Below, piece after piece: positions 48,768-60,079 of a DNA stretch of 64,000 bases; position 1 is the first letter of the stretch, and each line of letters starts with the position of its first letter. This DNA is from Sideroxydans sp. Lineage in GTDB: Bacteria; Pseudomonadota; Gammaproteobacteria; Burkholderiales; Gallionellaceae. The DNA lies in NCBI GenBank assembly GCA_013791855.1, contig VMTA01000009.1:1-64000 (forward strand). The letters run 5' to 3'. Position numbers and translations under genes: made by a program. Below the pieces are notes generated by a model. It worked only from the letters and a program-made list of their open reading frames with translations. It searched no databases and was not told the origin of the DNA.

Positions 48768-50090
48768 ATGACAGCAACGTGGCAAGGCTTGGATGGCGGT
48801 ACTTCGGAAGCATTGTTCCGAACGATGATGCATGCCGCCCCGCTGCCGATGTTCGTCATATCGGAAGGGCGCTGCGTCTACGGCAATGAAAGGTTCACCA
48901 AGATGCGCGGTTGCGCGGAAGGTGTATGCGCCTTGTGCGGACTGGGAAAGTTGCTGGATGAAGCCAATAGCCAATTGCTTTCCCAAGCGATAGCGAATCT
49001 GAAAAATGGCGAGGCGGCGCGCGTGCCGCTGCATCTGCGTCGCGAGGATGGACAATTCACCGCGATCGACCTGTCCATGAGCGGGATGGAGATGGACGGC
49101 AAGATGTTCGTGCTGGCCATCGTCAACGAAAAGACCGAGAAGGAGCGGCTGCGACGCCTGCTGGATCGGCTGGCCTTCCATGATTCGCTGACCGAACTCC
49201 CCAATCGCGTCCTGCTGTTCGATCGCATCAATCAATCACTGTCCCGCTCCATGCGGGAGCATGAGGATTTTGCGGTAGGGGTATTGGACCTTGATGGATT
49301 CAAACCGATCAACGACACGCTGGGGCATGCCGCAGGTGATCTCCTGCTGAAGGAAATATCGCGGCGTCTGCGCCATAGTGTGCGCAACGTGGATACCGTC
49401 GCACGCCTTGGCGGTGACGAGTTCGCCCTGATCCTGCAAGGTGTCAGTTCTGTCGAAGAAGCGGATTTCGTACTGAACAAGATCATTCTGGAAGTGGCGC
49501 GTCCTTACCATCTGGATGGGACCAAGATGGCTGTGACCGCCAGTATCGGCATCGCTTTCAGTCCCCGGGATGGTGCCTCCATCCATGAGTTGCTGGGTCG
49601 TGCCGATTACGCTATGTATCTGGCCAAGAATGCGGGCGGAGCCTGTTATCGCATCAGCAATGGCGAGATTGCGCCGATCTCATCGCGCCATCAACTTGAG
49701 CCGCTGATCGATGTCGTCAAGCTGGGCTTTGAGATCATCGACGAGCAGCACGAGGAGATCGCGGCCAGTATTCGCGCGATATTGCAGGGGATTTCCGGGA
49801 ACGAGTCGAAAGACGAGATAAAACATCGGGCCAAACATCTGCAACTGCTCACGCAGACGCACTTTACTACCGAGGAAGACTACATGCTGCGCTATGCGCC
49901 GGACGGACAGGAGATGCACCGTTCCGAACATGCCGACTTGCTGCACAGCCTGCAAGGCTTGCAGGAGAATCATGACCAGCACGGTTTCACCGTATTGGCA
50001 CATTCATTCAAAGAGTGGCTATTGCCGCACATCGAAACCCAAGATGCCGGGCTGGTCGAACAGCTCAGGGCTGCCGGGATCACCGCCTAG
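48768..50090 (+). CDS. PAS-GGDEF-hemerythrin diguanylate cyclase
   Basis: This 440-residue soluble protein has an N-terminal PAS-like domain (about 10-120, with a Cys cluster CAEGVCALCGLG), a GGDEF domain (about 145-305; catalytic GGDEF intact, inhibitory RxxD as RNVD five residues before) and a C-terminal bacteriohemerythrin domain (about 315-430; IIDEQHEEI, then HFTTEEDYML and HRSEH) carrying the His/Glu ligands of a di-iron oxygen site. It would make c-di-GMP under control of oxygen or iron redox state. The best-known hemerythrin cyclase has the hemerythrin first; here it is last. I start at MTATWQ; the 19 residues before it are unsupported. Confidence 0.92.
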   Translation: MTATWQGLDGGTSEALFRTMMHAAPLPMFVISEGRCVYGNERFTKMRGCAEGVCALCGLGKLLDEANSQLLSQAIANLKNGEAARVPLHLRREDGQFTAIDLSMSGMEMDGKMFVLAIVNEKTEKERLRRLLDRLAFHDSLTELPNRVLLFDRINQSLSRSMREHEDFAVGVLDLDGFKPINDTLGHAAGDLLLKEISRRLRHSVRNVDTVARLGGDEFALILQGVSSVEEADFVLNKIILEVARPYHLDGTKMAVTASIGIAFSPRDGASIHELLGRADYAMYLAKNAGGACYRISNGEIAPISSRHQLEPLIDVVKLGFEIIDEQHEEIAASIRAILQGISGNESKDEIKHRAKHLQLLTQTHFTTEEDYMLRYAPDGQEMHRSEHADLLHSLQGLQENHDQHGFTVLAHSFKEWLLPHIETQDAGLVEQLRAAGITA

Positions 50091-50095
50091 GTATT

Positions 50096-50788
50096 TCATT
50101 CGGACGTCAATACGCCGTCCACCAGCCGCAAGTTCCGCTGCATCCTGCCGGCCAGTTCCAGATCGTGGGTCACGATGATGAAACTGGTCTGCAATTGCGC
50201 ATTCAGTTCCTGCATCAGTTTGAACAAGGCGTATGCGCTGCTGCGATCCAGATTTCCGGTGGGCTCGTCGGCCAGCACGCAGGCAGGGCGGGTGACCAGT
50301 GCACGGGCCACGGCGACGCGCTGACGTTCGCCGCCGGAAAGTTCGGTGGGCAGATGGCGCAGACGGTGTGCCAGTCCCACTTGCTCCAGCATGGCTATCG
50401 CCTGCGGATGTGCTTCTGCGGGTTTCATGCCGCGTATCAGCAGCGGCATGGCGACATTCTCCACGGCCGTGAACTCCGGCAGCAGATGGTGGAACTGGTA
50501 GATGAAACCCAGCGAATGGTTGCGCAGTTCACCGCGCTGGCTCTCGTTCATCTTCGCGACATCCTGCCCCAGGATGCTGACACTGCCGCCACTGATGCTG
50601 TCCAGCCCGCCCAACAGGTGCAGCAATGTACTCTTGCCGGAACCCGAAGCGCCGACGATGGCGAGGCTCTCGCCGCGTGCCAGATCGAGGTTCACACCGT
50701 TCAGCACGCTGACGCTGAGGTCGCCTTGCGCGTAGATCTTTTGCAGATCACGGCAGGTGATGACCATTTCCGAATCCTGTTTACTCAT
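50096..50788 (-). CDS. lolD: lipoprotein-releasing ABC ATPase LolD
   Basis: This 230-residue ATPase powers extraction of outer-membrane lipoproteins from the inner membrane. It has Walker [10 protein letters not shown], the Lol-type Q-loop region [14 protein letters not shown], signature LSGGERQR and Walker [12 protein letters not shown]. The start overlaps the lolC/E stop by eight bases, so the two are made together. Confidence 0.96.
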   Translation of the reverse strand: MSKQDSEMVITCRDLQKIYAQGDLSVSVLNGVNLDLARGESLAIVGASGSGKSTLLHLLGGLDSISGGSVSILGQDVAKMNESQRGELRNHSLGFIYQFHHLLPEFTAVENVAMPLLIRGMKPAEAHPQAIAMLEQVGLAHRLRHLPTELSGGERQRVAVARALVTRPACVLADEPTGNLDRSSAYALFKLMQELNAQLQTSFIIVTHDLELAGRMQRNLRLVDGVLTSE

Positions 50789-52022
50789 AGCGCAATGCCT
50801 CCGCCGGTTGCACCTTGGAAGCGCGCCAGCTTGGATACAGTGTGGCGAGCACGCTGATCAGGAACGACATGCCGGCGACGATCAGCACATCGGCCTGGCG
50901 CAGATCGGAAGGCAGCTCGCTGATGTAATAGAACTCCTTGGCCAGGAACTGCACGCCGAACAGGTTCTCGATGAAAGGTACGAGGGTGCTGATGTTGAGC
51001 GCCAGCACTACGCCGCCGATCACGCCTATGGTCAGGCCGATGAGTCCGATCAGCACGCCCTGTACCATGAAGATCAGCATGATGCTGCGGGGCGAGGCAC
51101 CCAGTGTGCGCAGGATGGCGATGTCGGCCTGCTTGTCGGTGACGGCCATCACCAGCGTGGAGACGATGTTGAAAGCGGCGACCAGCACGATCAGCGACAG
51201 GATGATGAACATCATCTTCTTCTCCATCGCCACCACGGCGAAATAGCTGGCGTTCTGTCGTGTCCAGTCGGTGGTCCACAGGTCGACCGGAATCTTTGCT
51301 TCCAGCGTACGGGCGATCTGCGGGGCCTGGTCGAGGTCGTCGACGCTGCCGCTGATGCCGCTCACTGATTCCCCCATGCGGTACAGCTTCTGCGCGTCGT
51401 GCAGATGAACCAGAGCCAGCGCATTGTCGTAAGGTGACATGCCGATCTCGAAGATACCGCTCACTTTGAATTGCTTCAGTCGTGGCAGCATGCCGGCCGG
51501 CGTGAACTGACCTTGCGGCGTGATCAACAGCAGCGGGTCGCCGACGCTTGCGCCCAGGGATCTTGCCAGATCGACGCCGAGTACGATGTTGTATTCGCCC
51601 GGCTGCAGGCTATCCAGCGTGCCGTGCTTCATTTTGTCGCCGAGCGCGATCAGCGCCTGTTCGGCGGCGGGCAGGATGCCGCGCACCATCACGCCCTGCA
51701 CGCGCTCCCCCTGCGACAGCATGCCCTGACCGGTGGCATAGGGTGCGGCGGCGCGCACGCCGGGATGTGTAGTGACGGTATCCAGCGTGCGCTGCCAATC
51801 CGCTATGCCTTCACTGCCGATCACTTGCAGGTGAGGGGTGATGCCGAGGATGCGCGCGCGTATCTCTTTCTGGAAGCCGTTCATCACCGACAGCACCACG
51901 ATCAGGGCCATCACGCCCAAGCCGATGCCCAGCATGGAGATCAGCGAGATGAAAGAGATGAAGTGGTTGCGGCGCTTGGCGCGTGTGTAGCGCAGACCGA
52001 CGAAAAGTTCAAAGGGTTGCAA
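50781..52022 (-). CDS. lolC: lipoprotein-releasing permease LolC/LolE
   Basis: This 413-residue protein has four transmembrane helices (one N-terminal, three near the C-terminus) around a large periplasmic domain, beginning [30 protein letters not shown], the LolC/E hallmark. Only one such gene is present, as in bacteria whose Lol complex uses a single LolF-type permease. The start is TTG with GGGA five bases upstream; the longer track ORF is unsupported at its N-terminus. Confidence 0.93.
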   Translation of the reverse strand: MQPFELFVGLRYTRAKRRNHFISFISLISMLGIGLGVMALIVVLSVMNGFQKEIRARILGITPHLQVIGSEGIADWQRTLDTVTTHPGVRAAAPYATGQGMLSQGERVQGVMVRGILPAAEQALIALGDKMKHGTLDSLQPGEYNIVLGVDLARSLGASVGDPLLLITPQGQFTPAGMLPRLKQFKVSGIFEIGMSPYDNALALVHLHDAQKLYRMGESVSGISGSVDDLDQAPQIARTLEAKIPVDLWTTDWTRQNASYFAVVAMEKKMMFIILSLIVLVAAFNIVSTLVMAVTDKQADIAILRTLGASPRSIMLIFMVQGVLIGLIGLTIGVIGGVVLALNISTLVPFIENLFGVQFLAKEFYYISELPSDLRQADVLIVAGMSFLISVLATLYPSWRASKVQPAEALRYE

Positions 52023-52094
52023 GGCGATTCCCGTGTTTTTTACGGGCGTTAGTGTGCCACAAGGCGCAAGCTGGCGAGTGCTAAACTCGCGGCC

Positions 52095-53078
52095 ATGGAA
52101 CATCTTCATCTCATCATCCCCGACCTCATCCTGGCGCGCGAGATCGCGCCCGCTACGCAAGCAGAACTCGCCTTGCTCGAGAAGATGCTGGCGCGTGCCG
52201 TGCATGCAAAGCTGCCGGCAAGCGCGACCGAAGCACGCTTGTGCGAGCTGTTCGGTGTTGCCAGTGCCGCGCCTTTGCGTGCTGCGGGAGACGGTCTGGA
52301 AGTGGCTGGTTTCGAGTGGATGTGTGCCGATCCGGTCGAACTGCAACGGCAGCCTGCACAAGTGATGGTGCGGCCGGATGTGGTCTGCACGGCCGAAGAG
52401 GCGTTCGCATTTTGCGAACTATTGAATGCGCATTTTGCATCGGACGGCATCAGTTTCCACGCGCCGCACCCGCAGCGCTGGTATCTGCGGGTGGCCGAAG
52501 TCGGTGACGTGACGATGCCCTCTCTGGGCAGTGCCGCCTGGGGAGACGCGCGCGAGATGATGCCGCAGGGCAGGGATGCCGTGCGCTGGCGCGCGTTGGG
52601 CAATGAGATACAGATGCTGTTGCACGGACACGCCCTGAACCAGAAACGTTTGGCAGCGGGGCTGCCGCCGGTCAGCAGCCTGTGGCTATGGGGAGGCGGT
52701 CGCCCCGCCAAGATAGGCACGACCTTAGACGCGGCAGGCGGTGACGAGCCCTTGGCGATTTTTGCGCGCGCCGCCGGGATACGCCGCTTCGAAAGTTTGC
52801 CAGCCATGCTGGCAAGCGATGCAAAACTGGGTGCCTGGCTGGCGACCGCTCTGCAGGCACCTTTGCGGCAACATGACCTTTACCGTTGGCGCGAGGAACT
52901 GATCGTGATGCAGCGCGATCTGTTGCAAGTCGTCTGGCAGGCATTGCTTGACGGGAAGTTGCGTTCGCTTACACTGGAAGTGCCCGCTGCAGGGGCTGTG
53001 CATCGTTTCGAGATGAAGGCCATCGATCGCTGGAAAGTGTGGCGTCGCCGCCAGCCACTGGTGACCTATTCTGTGTAG
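52095..53078 (+). CDS. conserved protein, COG4255-like
   Basis: This 327-residue soluble protein belongs to a betaproteobacterial family that is sometimes labelled cofactor-independent phosphoglycerate-mutase-like. I see no alkaline-phosphatase metal motif, so I would not assign that activity. Conserved-looking blocks are GNEIQMLLHGHALNQKRL and SLWLWGGGRP. In other genomes it commonly neighbours recJ; here an MscS-CNBD gene follows instead. It diverges from lolC. Confidence 0.8.
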   Translation: MEHLHLIIPDLILAREIAPATQAELALLEKMLARAVHAKLPASATEARLCELFGVASAAPLRAAGDGLEVAGFEWMCADPVELQRQPAQVMVRPDVVCTAEEAFAFCELLNAHFASDGISFHAPHPQRWYLRVAEVGDVTMPSLGSAAWGDAREMMPQGRDAVRWRALGNEIQMLLHGHALNQKRLAAGLPPVSSLWLWGGGRPAKIGTTLDAAGGDEPLAIFARAAGIRRFESLPAMLASDAKLGAWLATALQAPLRQHDLYRWREELIVMQRDLLQVVWQALLDGKLRSLTLEVPAAGAVHRFEMKAIDRWKVWRRRQPLVTYSV

Positions 53079-53108
53079 AATCCTCGCAAAACCACAAAGG
53101 GTGCAAGC

Positions 53109-54650
53109 ATGAGTTTCTGGCGAGATGTGACGGCTGTCTTCTGGGGGGCGGAATCTTTTCCACTGCTGGTGATGGTGATCGGGCTGTTCTTCCTGTTGCA
53201 TTATTTCCTGCGCGAAGAACGCCCCAGTATCTTCAATACCGTCATCTTCTATTTCGTCTGCGTGTTTGGCTTGTTCATCGCGGGTGTTCTGCATGCGCTC
53301 GGAATCGCGCGCGGGGCAGACATCCTGCACGAGGTTTCGGTGATCGGTGCCGGTGTGGCGGTGATCCGCTTGTGGGGGTTGGTGGTGTTCCGACTGATCC
53401 TCCCGGGTATCAAGCTCAATCCGCCGCGTATCACGGAAGATATCTTCGTCATCATCGCCTATGTCGCGTGGTTCATGGTGCGGTTGCGTTATGCCGGGCT
53501 GGATCTGGGCAGCATCGTCGCGACGTCTGCGGTGATCACGGCGGTGATCGCGTTCGCGATGCAGGACACCTTGGGCAACATCCTCGGCGGTCTTGCCCTG
53601 CAGCTCGACAATTCCATCGAGGTGGGCGACTGGATCAAGGTGGACGATCTCGCCGGTAGAGTGGTGGACATCCGCTGGCGCTCCACGCTGGTAGAGACGC
53701 GCAACTGGGAAACGGTGGTGTTCCCCAATTCACAGTTGATGAAGAACAAGTTCATGGTGCTGGGCCGCCGTACCGACCAGCCGGTGCAATGGCGGCGCTG
53801 GGTGTGGTTCAACGTGTCGCTGGAAGCACCCGCCCCCCGGGTGATACGTGTGGTGGAAGATGCTATCCGGCAGACCAGTATTCCGAATGTGGCTACCGAT
53901 CCGGCTCCCAACTGTGTGTTGATGGATATGGACGATAAAGGCTATGCGCGTTATGCCATGCGTTACTGGTTGACCGACCTGATGCCGGACGATCCGACCG
54001 ACGCCCTGATCCGTTGGCACATCATGACCTCTTTGCAGCGCGCCGGTCTGAAGCTGGCAGTGGACGAGCGCCACATCCACCTGACCAAGGAGAACGATAA
54101 ATACGAGGATGCACAGCATCAGCATGAGGTGACGCTACGCCTGAAGACCTTGCACCGTATCGACCTGTTCTCCTCCATGACCGAGGAGGAGTTGAAGTGG
54201 CTGGCCGAGCAGTTGCGTTTTGCACCTTTCGCAAGAGGGAATCTGATCACACGGCAAGGAGATCAGCAGTCGCACGGCCTCTACATCCTCATTCGCGGTG
54301 AGGCTGAGGTGTACCTCGAAGCGGAGAACGGCGAACGCCGCACGCTCAACATCCTGCACAAAGGCGACTTCTTCGGCGAGATGGCTTTGCTGACCGGCGC
54401 GCCGCGCCGTGCGTCGGTGATGGCACTGAGCGATGTCGAATGTTACCGGCTGGACAAGGAGGCGTTCGAGGAGATATTGCGTGCACGCCCCACCATCGCG
54501 GAGGAGGTGTCGCACATGCTGGCCGTACGCACGGCGGAACTCAATAGCGCCAAGCAGGATATCGATGCGGTTGCCAGCCACCCGAGCATCACGCAAAGCA
54601 GCAGCGAGATACTGGCCACGATCCGGCGCTTCTTCTCGCTCGGAAAGTAA
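53109..54650 (+). CDS. MscS-family channel with C-terminal cyclic-nucleotide-binding domain
   Basis: This 513-residue inner-membrane channel has about four or five spans, an MscS pore and beta domain (about residues 140-260; FAMQDTLGNILGGLALQLDNSIEVGDWI), an alpha/beta cytosolic domain, and a CNBD (about 370-490). The phosphate-binding cassette reads FFGEMALLTGAPRRASV, with the Arg that contacts cyclic nucleotide. This matches the bCNG group, gated more by ligand than by tension. The ligand could be cAMP, cGMP or something else. Confidence 0.93.
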   Translation: MSFWRDVTAVFWGAESFPLLVMVIGLFFLLHYFLREERPSIFNTVIFYFVCVFGLFIAGVLHALGIARGADILHEVSVIGAGVAVIRLWGLVVFRLILPGIKLNPPRITEDIFVIIAYVAWFMVRLRYAGLDLGSIVATSAVITAVIAFAMQDTLGNILGGLALQLDNSIEVGDWIKVDDLAGRVVDIRWRSTLVETRNWETVVFPNSQLMKNKFMVLGRRTDQPVQWRRWVWFNVSLEAPAPRVIRVVEDAIRQTSIPNVATDPAPNCVLMDMDDKGYARYAMRYWLTDLMPDDPTDALIRWHIMTSLQRAGLKLAVDERHIHLTKENDKYEDAQHQHEVTLRLKTLHRIDLFSSMTEEELKWLAEQLRFAPFARGNLITRQGDQQSHGLYILIRGEAEVYLEAENGERRTLNILHKGDFFGEMALLTGAPRRASVMALSDVECYRLDKEAFEEILRARPTIAEEVSHMLAVRTAELNSAKQDIDAVASHPSITQSSSEILATIRRFFSLGK

Positions 54651-54757
54651 GGTATTGATAAAAAAGATTTCCCGTGTTGAGGCGAGCAAACCCGTTCGGT
54701 TTGCCGCACTGCTTGTTGTATCATGCCGCCCGTGAATGAACCCTTGAGATAGCTACC

Positions 54758-55726
54758 ATGAAACTGACCTTCCTGGATTTCGAACAACCGGTCTCCGATC
54801 TGGAGAACAAGATCGAACAACTGCGCTACGTGCAGGACGATTCCGCGCTGGATATCTCCGACGAGATCAGCCGCCTGCAAAAGAAGAGCCAGAGCCTGAC
54901 CAAGGATATCTACGCCAAGCTCACCCCCTGGCAGATCTCGCAGGTCTCGCGCCATCCGCAGCGCCCTTATACGCTGGATTACGTAGAGCATCTGTTCACC
55001 GATTTCGAAGAACTGCACGGCGACCGTGTGTACGCTGACGATGCTGCCATCGTCGGCGGTCTGGCGCGTTTCAACGGCCAGAGTGTGATGGTCATCGGCC
55101 ATCAAAAGGGCCGCGACACCAAGGAACGCCAGTACCGCAATTTCGGCATGCCGCGTCCCGAGGGCTATCGCAAAGCGATGCGCCTGATGCGTCTGGCCGA
55201 GAAGTTCGGCATCCCCATCATGACTTTCATCGACACACCGGGCGCTTATCCCGGCGTCGGCGCGGAAGAGCGCGGCCAGTCCGAAGCCATCGGTCGCAAC
55301 CTGTATGTGATGGCCGAACTGCGTGTGCCCATCATCTGCACCATCATCGGCGAAGGTGGTTCCGGTGGCGCGCTGGCAGTGGCAGTCGGTGATGCCTTGC
55401 TGATGCTGCAATATGCGACCTATTCCGTGATCTCTCCGGAAGGCTGCGCCTCCATCCTGTGGAAGAGCGCGAGCAAAGCGGAGGAAGCCGCCGAGACATT
55501 GGCGATCACAGCCACCCGTTTGAAGACGCTCGGTCTGGTCGACAAGATCGTGAGCGAGCCTTTGGGCGGTGCGCACCGCGATTACGAAGCGACCATGGCC
55601 AGCGTGAAAAAAGCCTTGGCCGATGCGCTCAAGCAGGCCCAGAGCAAATCCACCAACGATCTGTTGCAGACGCGCTTTACGCGTTTGATGGGCTACGGCA
55701 AGTTCAAGGAGATCGAGCTCCAGTAG
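54758..55726 (+). CDS. accA: acetyl-CoA carboxylase carboxyltransferase subunit alpha
   Basis: This 322-residue subunit, with AccD, transfers the carboxyl group from biotin to acetyl-CoA to give malonyl-CoA, the committed step of fatty acid synthesis. Typical features are an N-terminal helical [18 protein letters not shown], the oxyanion region [15 protein letters not shown] and [11 protein letters not shown]. The length is normal. tilS follows after 37 bases. Confidence 0.97.
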   Translation: MKLTFLDFEQPVSDLENKIEQLRYVQDDSALDISDEISRLQKKSQSLTKDIYAKLTPWQISQVSRHPQRPYTLDYVEHLFTDFEELHGDRVYADDAAIVGGLARFNGQSVMVIGHQKGRDTKERQYRNFGMPRPEGYRKAMRLMRLAEKFGIPIMTFIDTPGAYPGVGAEERGQSEAIGRNLYVMAELRVPIICTIIGEGGSGGALAVAVGDALLMLQYATYSVISPEGCASILWKSASKAEEAAETLAITATRLKTLGLVDKIVSEPLGGAHRDYEATMASVKKALADALKQAQSKSTNDLLQTRFTRLMGYGKFKEIELQ

Positions 55727-55763
55727 TCACGGAGGCTCATCTGCTCTGACGCGACGTTCGTCG

Positions 55764-57086
55764 ATGTCGCACAAATCTCCCCACTCGAATCAATTAGATG
55801 ACCGGATCGCGGCGCAGCTGGCGCCGCTGCTGCCTGCGGGCAGCAAGCTGCTGCTCGGCTTGAGCGGCGGTATGGATTCGGTCGTGCTGCTGCACGCTCT
55901 CCATCGTCTCGCCCCAAAACTGGGCTACACGCTTTCCGCCATGCATGTCCATCACGGCATCAGCCCCAATGCAGATGCCTGGGCAAGGTTTTGCACTGAA
56001 CTGTGCGAGCGCTATGCCATTCAGCTTGAGATCAAACATGTCGACATCGCGCCGCTGAAAGATGCCCACGGCATCGAGGCATCGGCGCGCAAACTGCGCC
56101 ATGCCGCGTTCGCCGAAAGCGTTTGCCGCTACGTCGCGCTGGCCCACCATGCGGACGATCAGGCGGAGACGCTGATGCTGCAGTTGTTGCGCGGGGCCGG
56201 TCTGCGCGGCGTCTCCGCCATGCCGTTGGTGCGCGAGCAGGGCAGCCAGCTATTGCTGCGCCCCTTGTTGGCATGCGGACGGACAACATTGCTCGCCTAT
56301 GCGCAACAGCATGCCCTGCAATGGATAGAGGATGAGAGCAACGCGGACGAACTTTATCCGCGCAACTTCCTGCGTCATCGCCTGTTCCCTGTGCTGGAGG
56401 AACGCTTCCCGGCATGGCGCGATACGCTGGGGCGCAGCGCGCAACATTTCGCAGAGGCCGCCGGGATGCTGGAGGAGGTCGCGCTGGCGGACGGGGCGGG
56501 TGAACCGTTGCTGGCGGTGGCGAAACTGGATGCCTTGTCTCCCGCGCGCGGCAGGAACCTGCTGCGCCATTTTCTGCACTTGCAGGGCGCCCCGATGCCG
56601 CAGGAAGCGCAGCTGGATGACATGCTGCGCCAACTGCGCAGCGCACGCGACAATGCGGATATCTGTGTGAATTTCGGAGAGTGGCAGGTACGCAGATATC
56701 GCGGGCATATCCATGTGATGCGCGCGTTGACGGCATTCGACCCGGCGTTGCGTGTGGACTGGCAGGGGGAGGCGGCGCTGTACTGGCCGCCATTGCAGCG
56801 TGAAGTGCACTTCACTGCGGCGGTCGGATCGGGCGTCAGTCGGGACAGATTGTCACAAGGGCAGGTGAGTCTGAGATTGCGCAATGGCGGTGAGACATTG
56901 CGCCCGCAGCCGCTCGCGGCACGGCGCAGCATGAAGAACCTGCTGCAGGAACATGGTGTGCCGCCTTGGCAGCGCGAACGTCTGCCCTTGTTGTATTGCG
57001 GCGATGAGCTGGCGTGTGTGGTCGGTGTGGCGGTGGCAGCGGAGTTCCGTGCGGCGGAGGGGGAGCAATCTGTAATGGTGGCGTAA
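55764..57086 (+). CDS. tilS: tRNA(Ile)-lysidine synthetase TilS
   Basis: This 440-residue enzyme adds lysine to C34 of tRNA-Ile(CAU) so it reads AUA. It carries the PP-loop GLSGGMDSVVLLHAL near residue 33, the HHADDQAETLMLQLLRG motif, and C-terminal TilS domains for tRNA recognition. The accA-tilS order is common in proteobacteria. Confidence 0.96.
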   Translation: MSHKSPHSNQLDDRIAAQLAPLLPAGSKLLLGLSGGMDSVVLLHALHRLAPKLGYTLSAMHVHHGISPNADAWARFCTELCERYAIQLEIKHVDIAPLKDAHGIEASARKLRHAAFAESVCRYVALAHHADDQAETLMLQLLRGAGLRGVSAMPLVREQGSQLLLRPLLACGRTTLLAYAQQHALQWIEDESNADELYPRNFLRHRLFPVLEERFPAWRDTLGRSAQHFAEAAGMLEEVALADGAGEPLLAVAKLDALSPARGRNLLRHFLHLQGAPMPQEAQLDDMLRQLRSARDNADICVNFGEWQVRRYRGHIHVMRALTAFDPALRVDWQGEAALYWPPLQREVHFTAAVGSGVSRDRLSQGQVSLRLRNGGETLRPQPLAARRSMKNLLQEHGVPPWQRERLPLLYCGDELACVVGVAVAAEFRAAEGEQSVMVA

Positions 57087-57092
57087 GCATGA

Positions 57093-58142
<1,050 letters not shown>

Positions 58143-58162
58143 TGTTGCTGGGTTGAGCACGA

Positions 58163-58181
58163 CCCCCGCCATGCACGGGGG
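58163..58181 (+). other. dctP-dctQ intergenic hairpin
   Basis: CCCCCG pairs with CGGGGG around a 7-base loop; no T run follows. Such hairpins after a binding-protein gene often protect the upstream mRNA and let the binding protein be made in excess. Confidence 0.55.
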
Positions 58182-58199
58182 GCGCCACAGGGAGGCCGC

Positions 58200-58724
58200 A
58201 TGAAGTTATTGAAACGACTGGACGAATGGTTGATCGCCATTCTGCTGGCGGCGATGACGCTGCTCACCTTTGCGCAGGTGGTCATGCGTTATGTGTTCAA
58301 CTCCGGCTTCACCTGGGCGCAGGAGCTCACCACTATCCTGTTCGCTTTCATGATCTTCATCGGCATCTCCTATGGTGTGCGCGTCGGTGCACATATTGGC
58401 GTGGATGCATTGATCAAGATATTCACGCCGCGAGTGCGCCGCGTCGTATCCACCATCGCCGTGCTGCTCTGCCTGTTGTACGCAGGCATGGTGATCTACG
58501 GTTCGTTCCAGTATGTGATGAAGATGAAAAAGGTCGGCATCGAGCTGGAAGACCTGCCGGTGCAGATGTGGCTGGTGCGCGCCATTCTGCCCATCGGCTT
58601 CACCCTGTTGGCTTTGCGTTTCCTGCCCGTGCTGTATAACCTGATCAGCGGCAAGTCCGACCACCTGCGACTTGCCAACGAAGTGGCGCAAGCCCTTAAA
58701 TTGAAACAGGAGGAGAAACAATGA
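58200..58724 (+). CDS. dctQ: TRAP transporter small membrane subunit DctQ
   Basis: This 174-residue protein has the four spans and conserved FTWAQELTTILFAFMIFIG segment of DctQ. It supports the large permease and the docking of DctP. A GGAGG site sits four bases before the ATG. The stop overlaps dctM by four bases. Confidence 0.95.
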   Translation: MKLLKRLDEWLIAILLAAMTLLTFAQVVMRYVFNSGFTWAQELTTILFAFMIFIGISYGVRVGAHIGVDALIKIFTPRVRRVVSTIAVLLCLLYAGMVIYGSFQYVMKMKKVGIELEDLPVQMWLVRAILPIGFTLLALRFLPVLYNLISGKSDHLRLANEVAQALKLKQEEKQ

Positions 58725-60001
58725 ACACCTTGTTCCTGTTCTCCTGTCTGTTCTTCTTCATGGCCATCGGCATGCCGGTCGCCATCTGTCTGGGCCTTTC
58801 CAGCCTGCTCACCATCGCTTTCTTCGCCAACGACTCGCTGGCCTCGCTTTCAATCAAGCTGTACGAGACCAGCGAGCATTACACCCTGCTGGCCATTCCG
58901 TTCTTCATCCTCGCCGGGTCACTGATGTCCACCGGCGGCGTGGCACGGCGCATGGTGGATTTCGCCATCGCGGCAGTGGGCCATCTGCGCGGCGGTCTGG
59001 CCATCGCTTCCATCCTCGCCTGCATGCTGTTCGCCGCCGTGTCCGGTTCCAGCCCGGCCACCGTGGTCGCGGTGGGCTCCATCGTCATCGCCGGCATGGT
59101 GCGCAGCGGTTACCCGCAGCCGTTCGCGGCGGGGGTGATCTGCAACTCCGGCACGCTCGGCATCCTCATCCCGCCTTCCATCGTGATGGTGGTATATGCC
59201 GCCGTGACCGAAGTCTCGGTCGGGCGCATGTTCATGGCAGGTGTGATCCCCGGATTGTTGCTGGGGTTGATGCTGGCGATGGCAGTGCATTGGCGTGTGC
59301 GCAAGCTGAACATCGCGCCCACGCCGCGTGCGCCGCTGCGCGAAGTGCTGGGCAAGTTCCGCGATTCCATGTGGGGCTTGGCGTTGCTGGTCATCATCAT
59401 GGGCGGCATCTACGGCGGCGTGTTCACGCCCACCGAAGCGGCGGCGGTGTCGGCCGTGTATGCCTTGATCGTGGCGGTGTTCATCTACAAGGACCTCAAG
59501 TTCAAAGACCTGCCCGAGGTGTTCGTCGACGCCAGCAGAACCACCGTGATGCTGATGTTCATCGTCGCCAACGCCATGCTGTTCGCGCACGTGCTCACCA
59601 CCGAGCGCATCCCGCAGACCATCGCCGAGCACATCGTGGCTTACGGCATGACACCGTGGATGTTCCTGTTGGTGGTCAACATCATTCTGCTAATAGCTGG
59701 CAACTTCATGGAACCGACCGGGATCATCCTGATCCTCGCGCCCATCTTCTTTCCCATCGCCACCCAACTCGGCATCGACCCCATCCATCTGGGTATCATC
59801 ATGGTGGTCAACATGGAGATCGGCATGGTCACGCCGCCGGTGGGGTTGAACCTGTTCGTCACCAGTGGCATCACCGGCATGAGCATCATGGAAGTCACCC
59901 ATGCCGCCTTGCCTTGGCTGCTGGTATTGCTGGCCTTCCTCGGGCTGGTCACCTACATCCCCGAGATCAGCCTGTTCCTGCCGGATCTGCTGTTTAATTA
60001 A
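58721..60001 (+). CDS. dctM: TRAP transporter large permease subunit DctM
   Basis: This 426-residue permease has about 12 spans, family blocks GMPVAICLGLSSLL, AAVSGSSPATVVAVGSI, GTLGILIPPSIVMVVY and TPPVGLNLFVTSGI, and uses a sodium gradient. No DctB/DctD regulators are next to it, so the inducer and exact substrate are unknown. Confidence 0.96.
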   Translation: MNTLFLFSCLFFFMAIGMPVAICLGLSSLLTIAFFANDSLASLSIKLYETSEHYTLLAIPFFILAGSLMSTGGVARRMVDFAIAAVGHLRGGLAIASILACMLFAAVSGSSPATVVAVGSIVIAGMVRSGYPQPFAAGVICNSGTLGILIPPSIVMVVYAAVTEVSVGRMFMAGVIPGLLLGLMLAMAVHWRVRKLNIAPTPRAPLREVLGKFRDSMWGLALLVIIMGGIYGGVFTPTEAAAVSAVYALIVAVFIYKDLKFKDLPEVFVDASRTTVMLMFIVANAMLFAHVLTTERIPQTIAEHIVAYGMTPWMFLLVVNIILLIAGNFMEPTGIILILAPIFFPIATQLGIDPIHLGIIMVVNMEIGMVTPPVGLNLFVTSGITGMSIMEVTHAALPWLLVLLAFLGLVTYIPEISLFLPDLLFN

Positions 60002-60023
60002 TCAGTTGGTAAGTCTGCAACCT

Positions 60024-60049
60024 GCCTGCCCGGCGGTCTGTCGGCAGGC
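60024..60049 (+). terminator. possible hairpin after dctM
   Basis: GCCTGCC pairs with GGCAGGC across a 12-base loop that can pair further. There is no T run, so it may be only a weak terminator. Confidence 0.35.
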
Positions 60050-60079
60050 CGGTTGGGGCTATTCTCCCCTGTCCGCGCT

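Noticed and set aside
52095-53078. Phosphoglycerate mutase assignment for the COG4255-like protein
   Set aside because: No metal-binding motifs of the alkaline-phosphatase superfamily are visible; the label seems to be inherited annotation.
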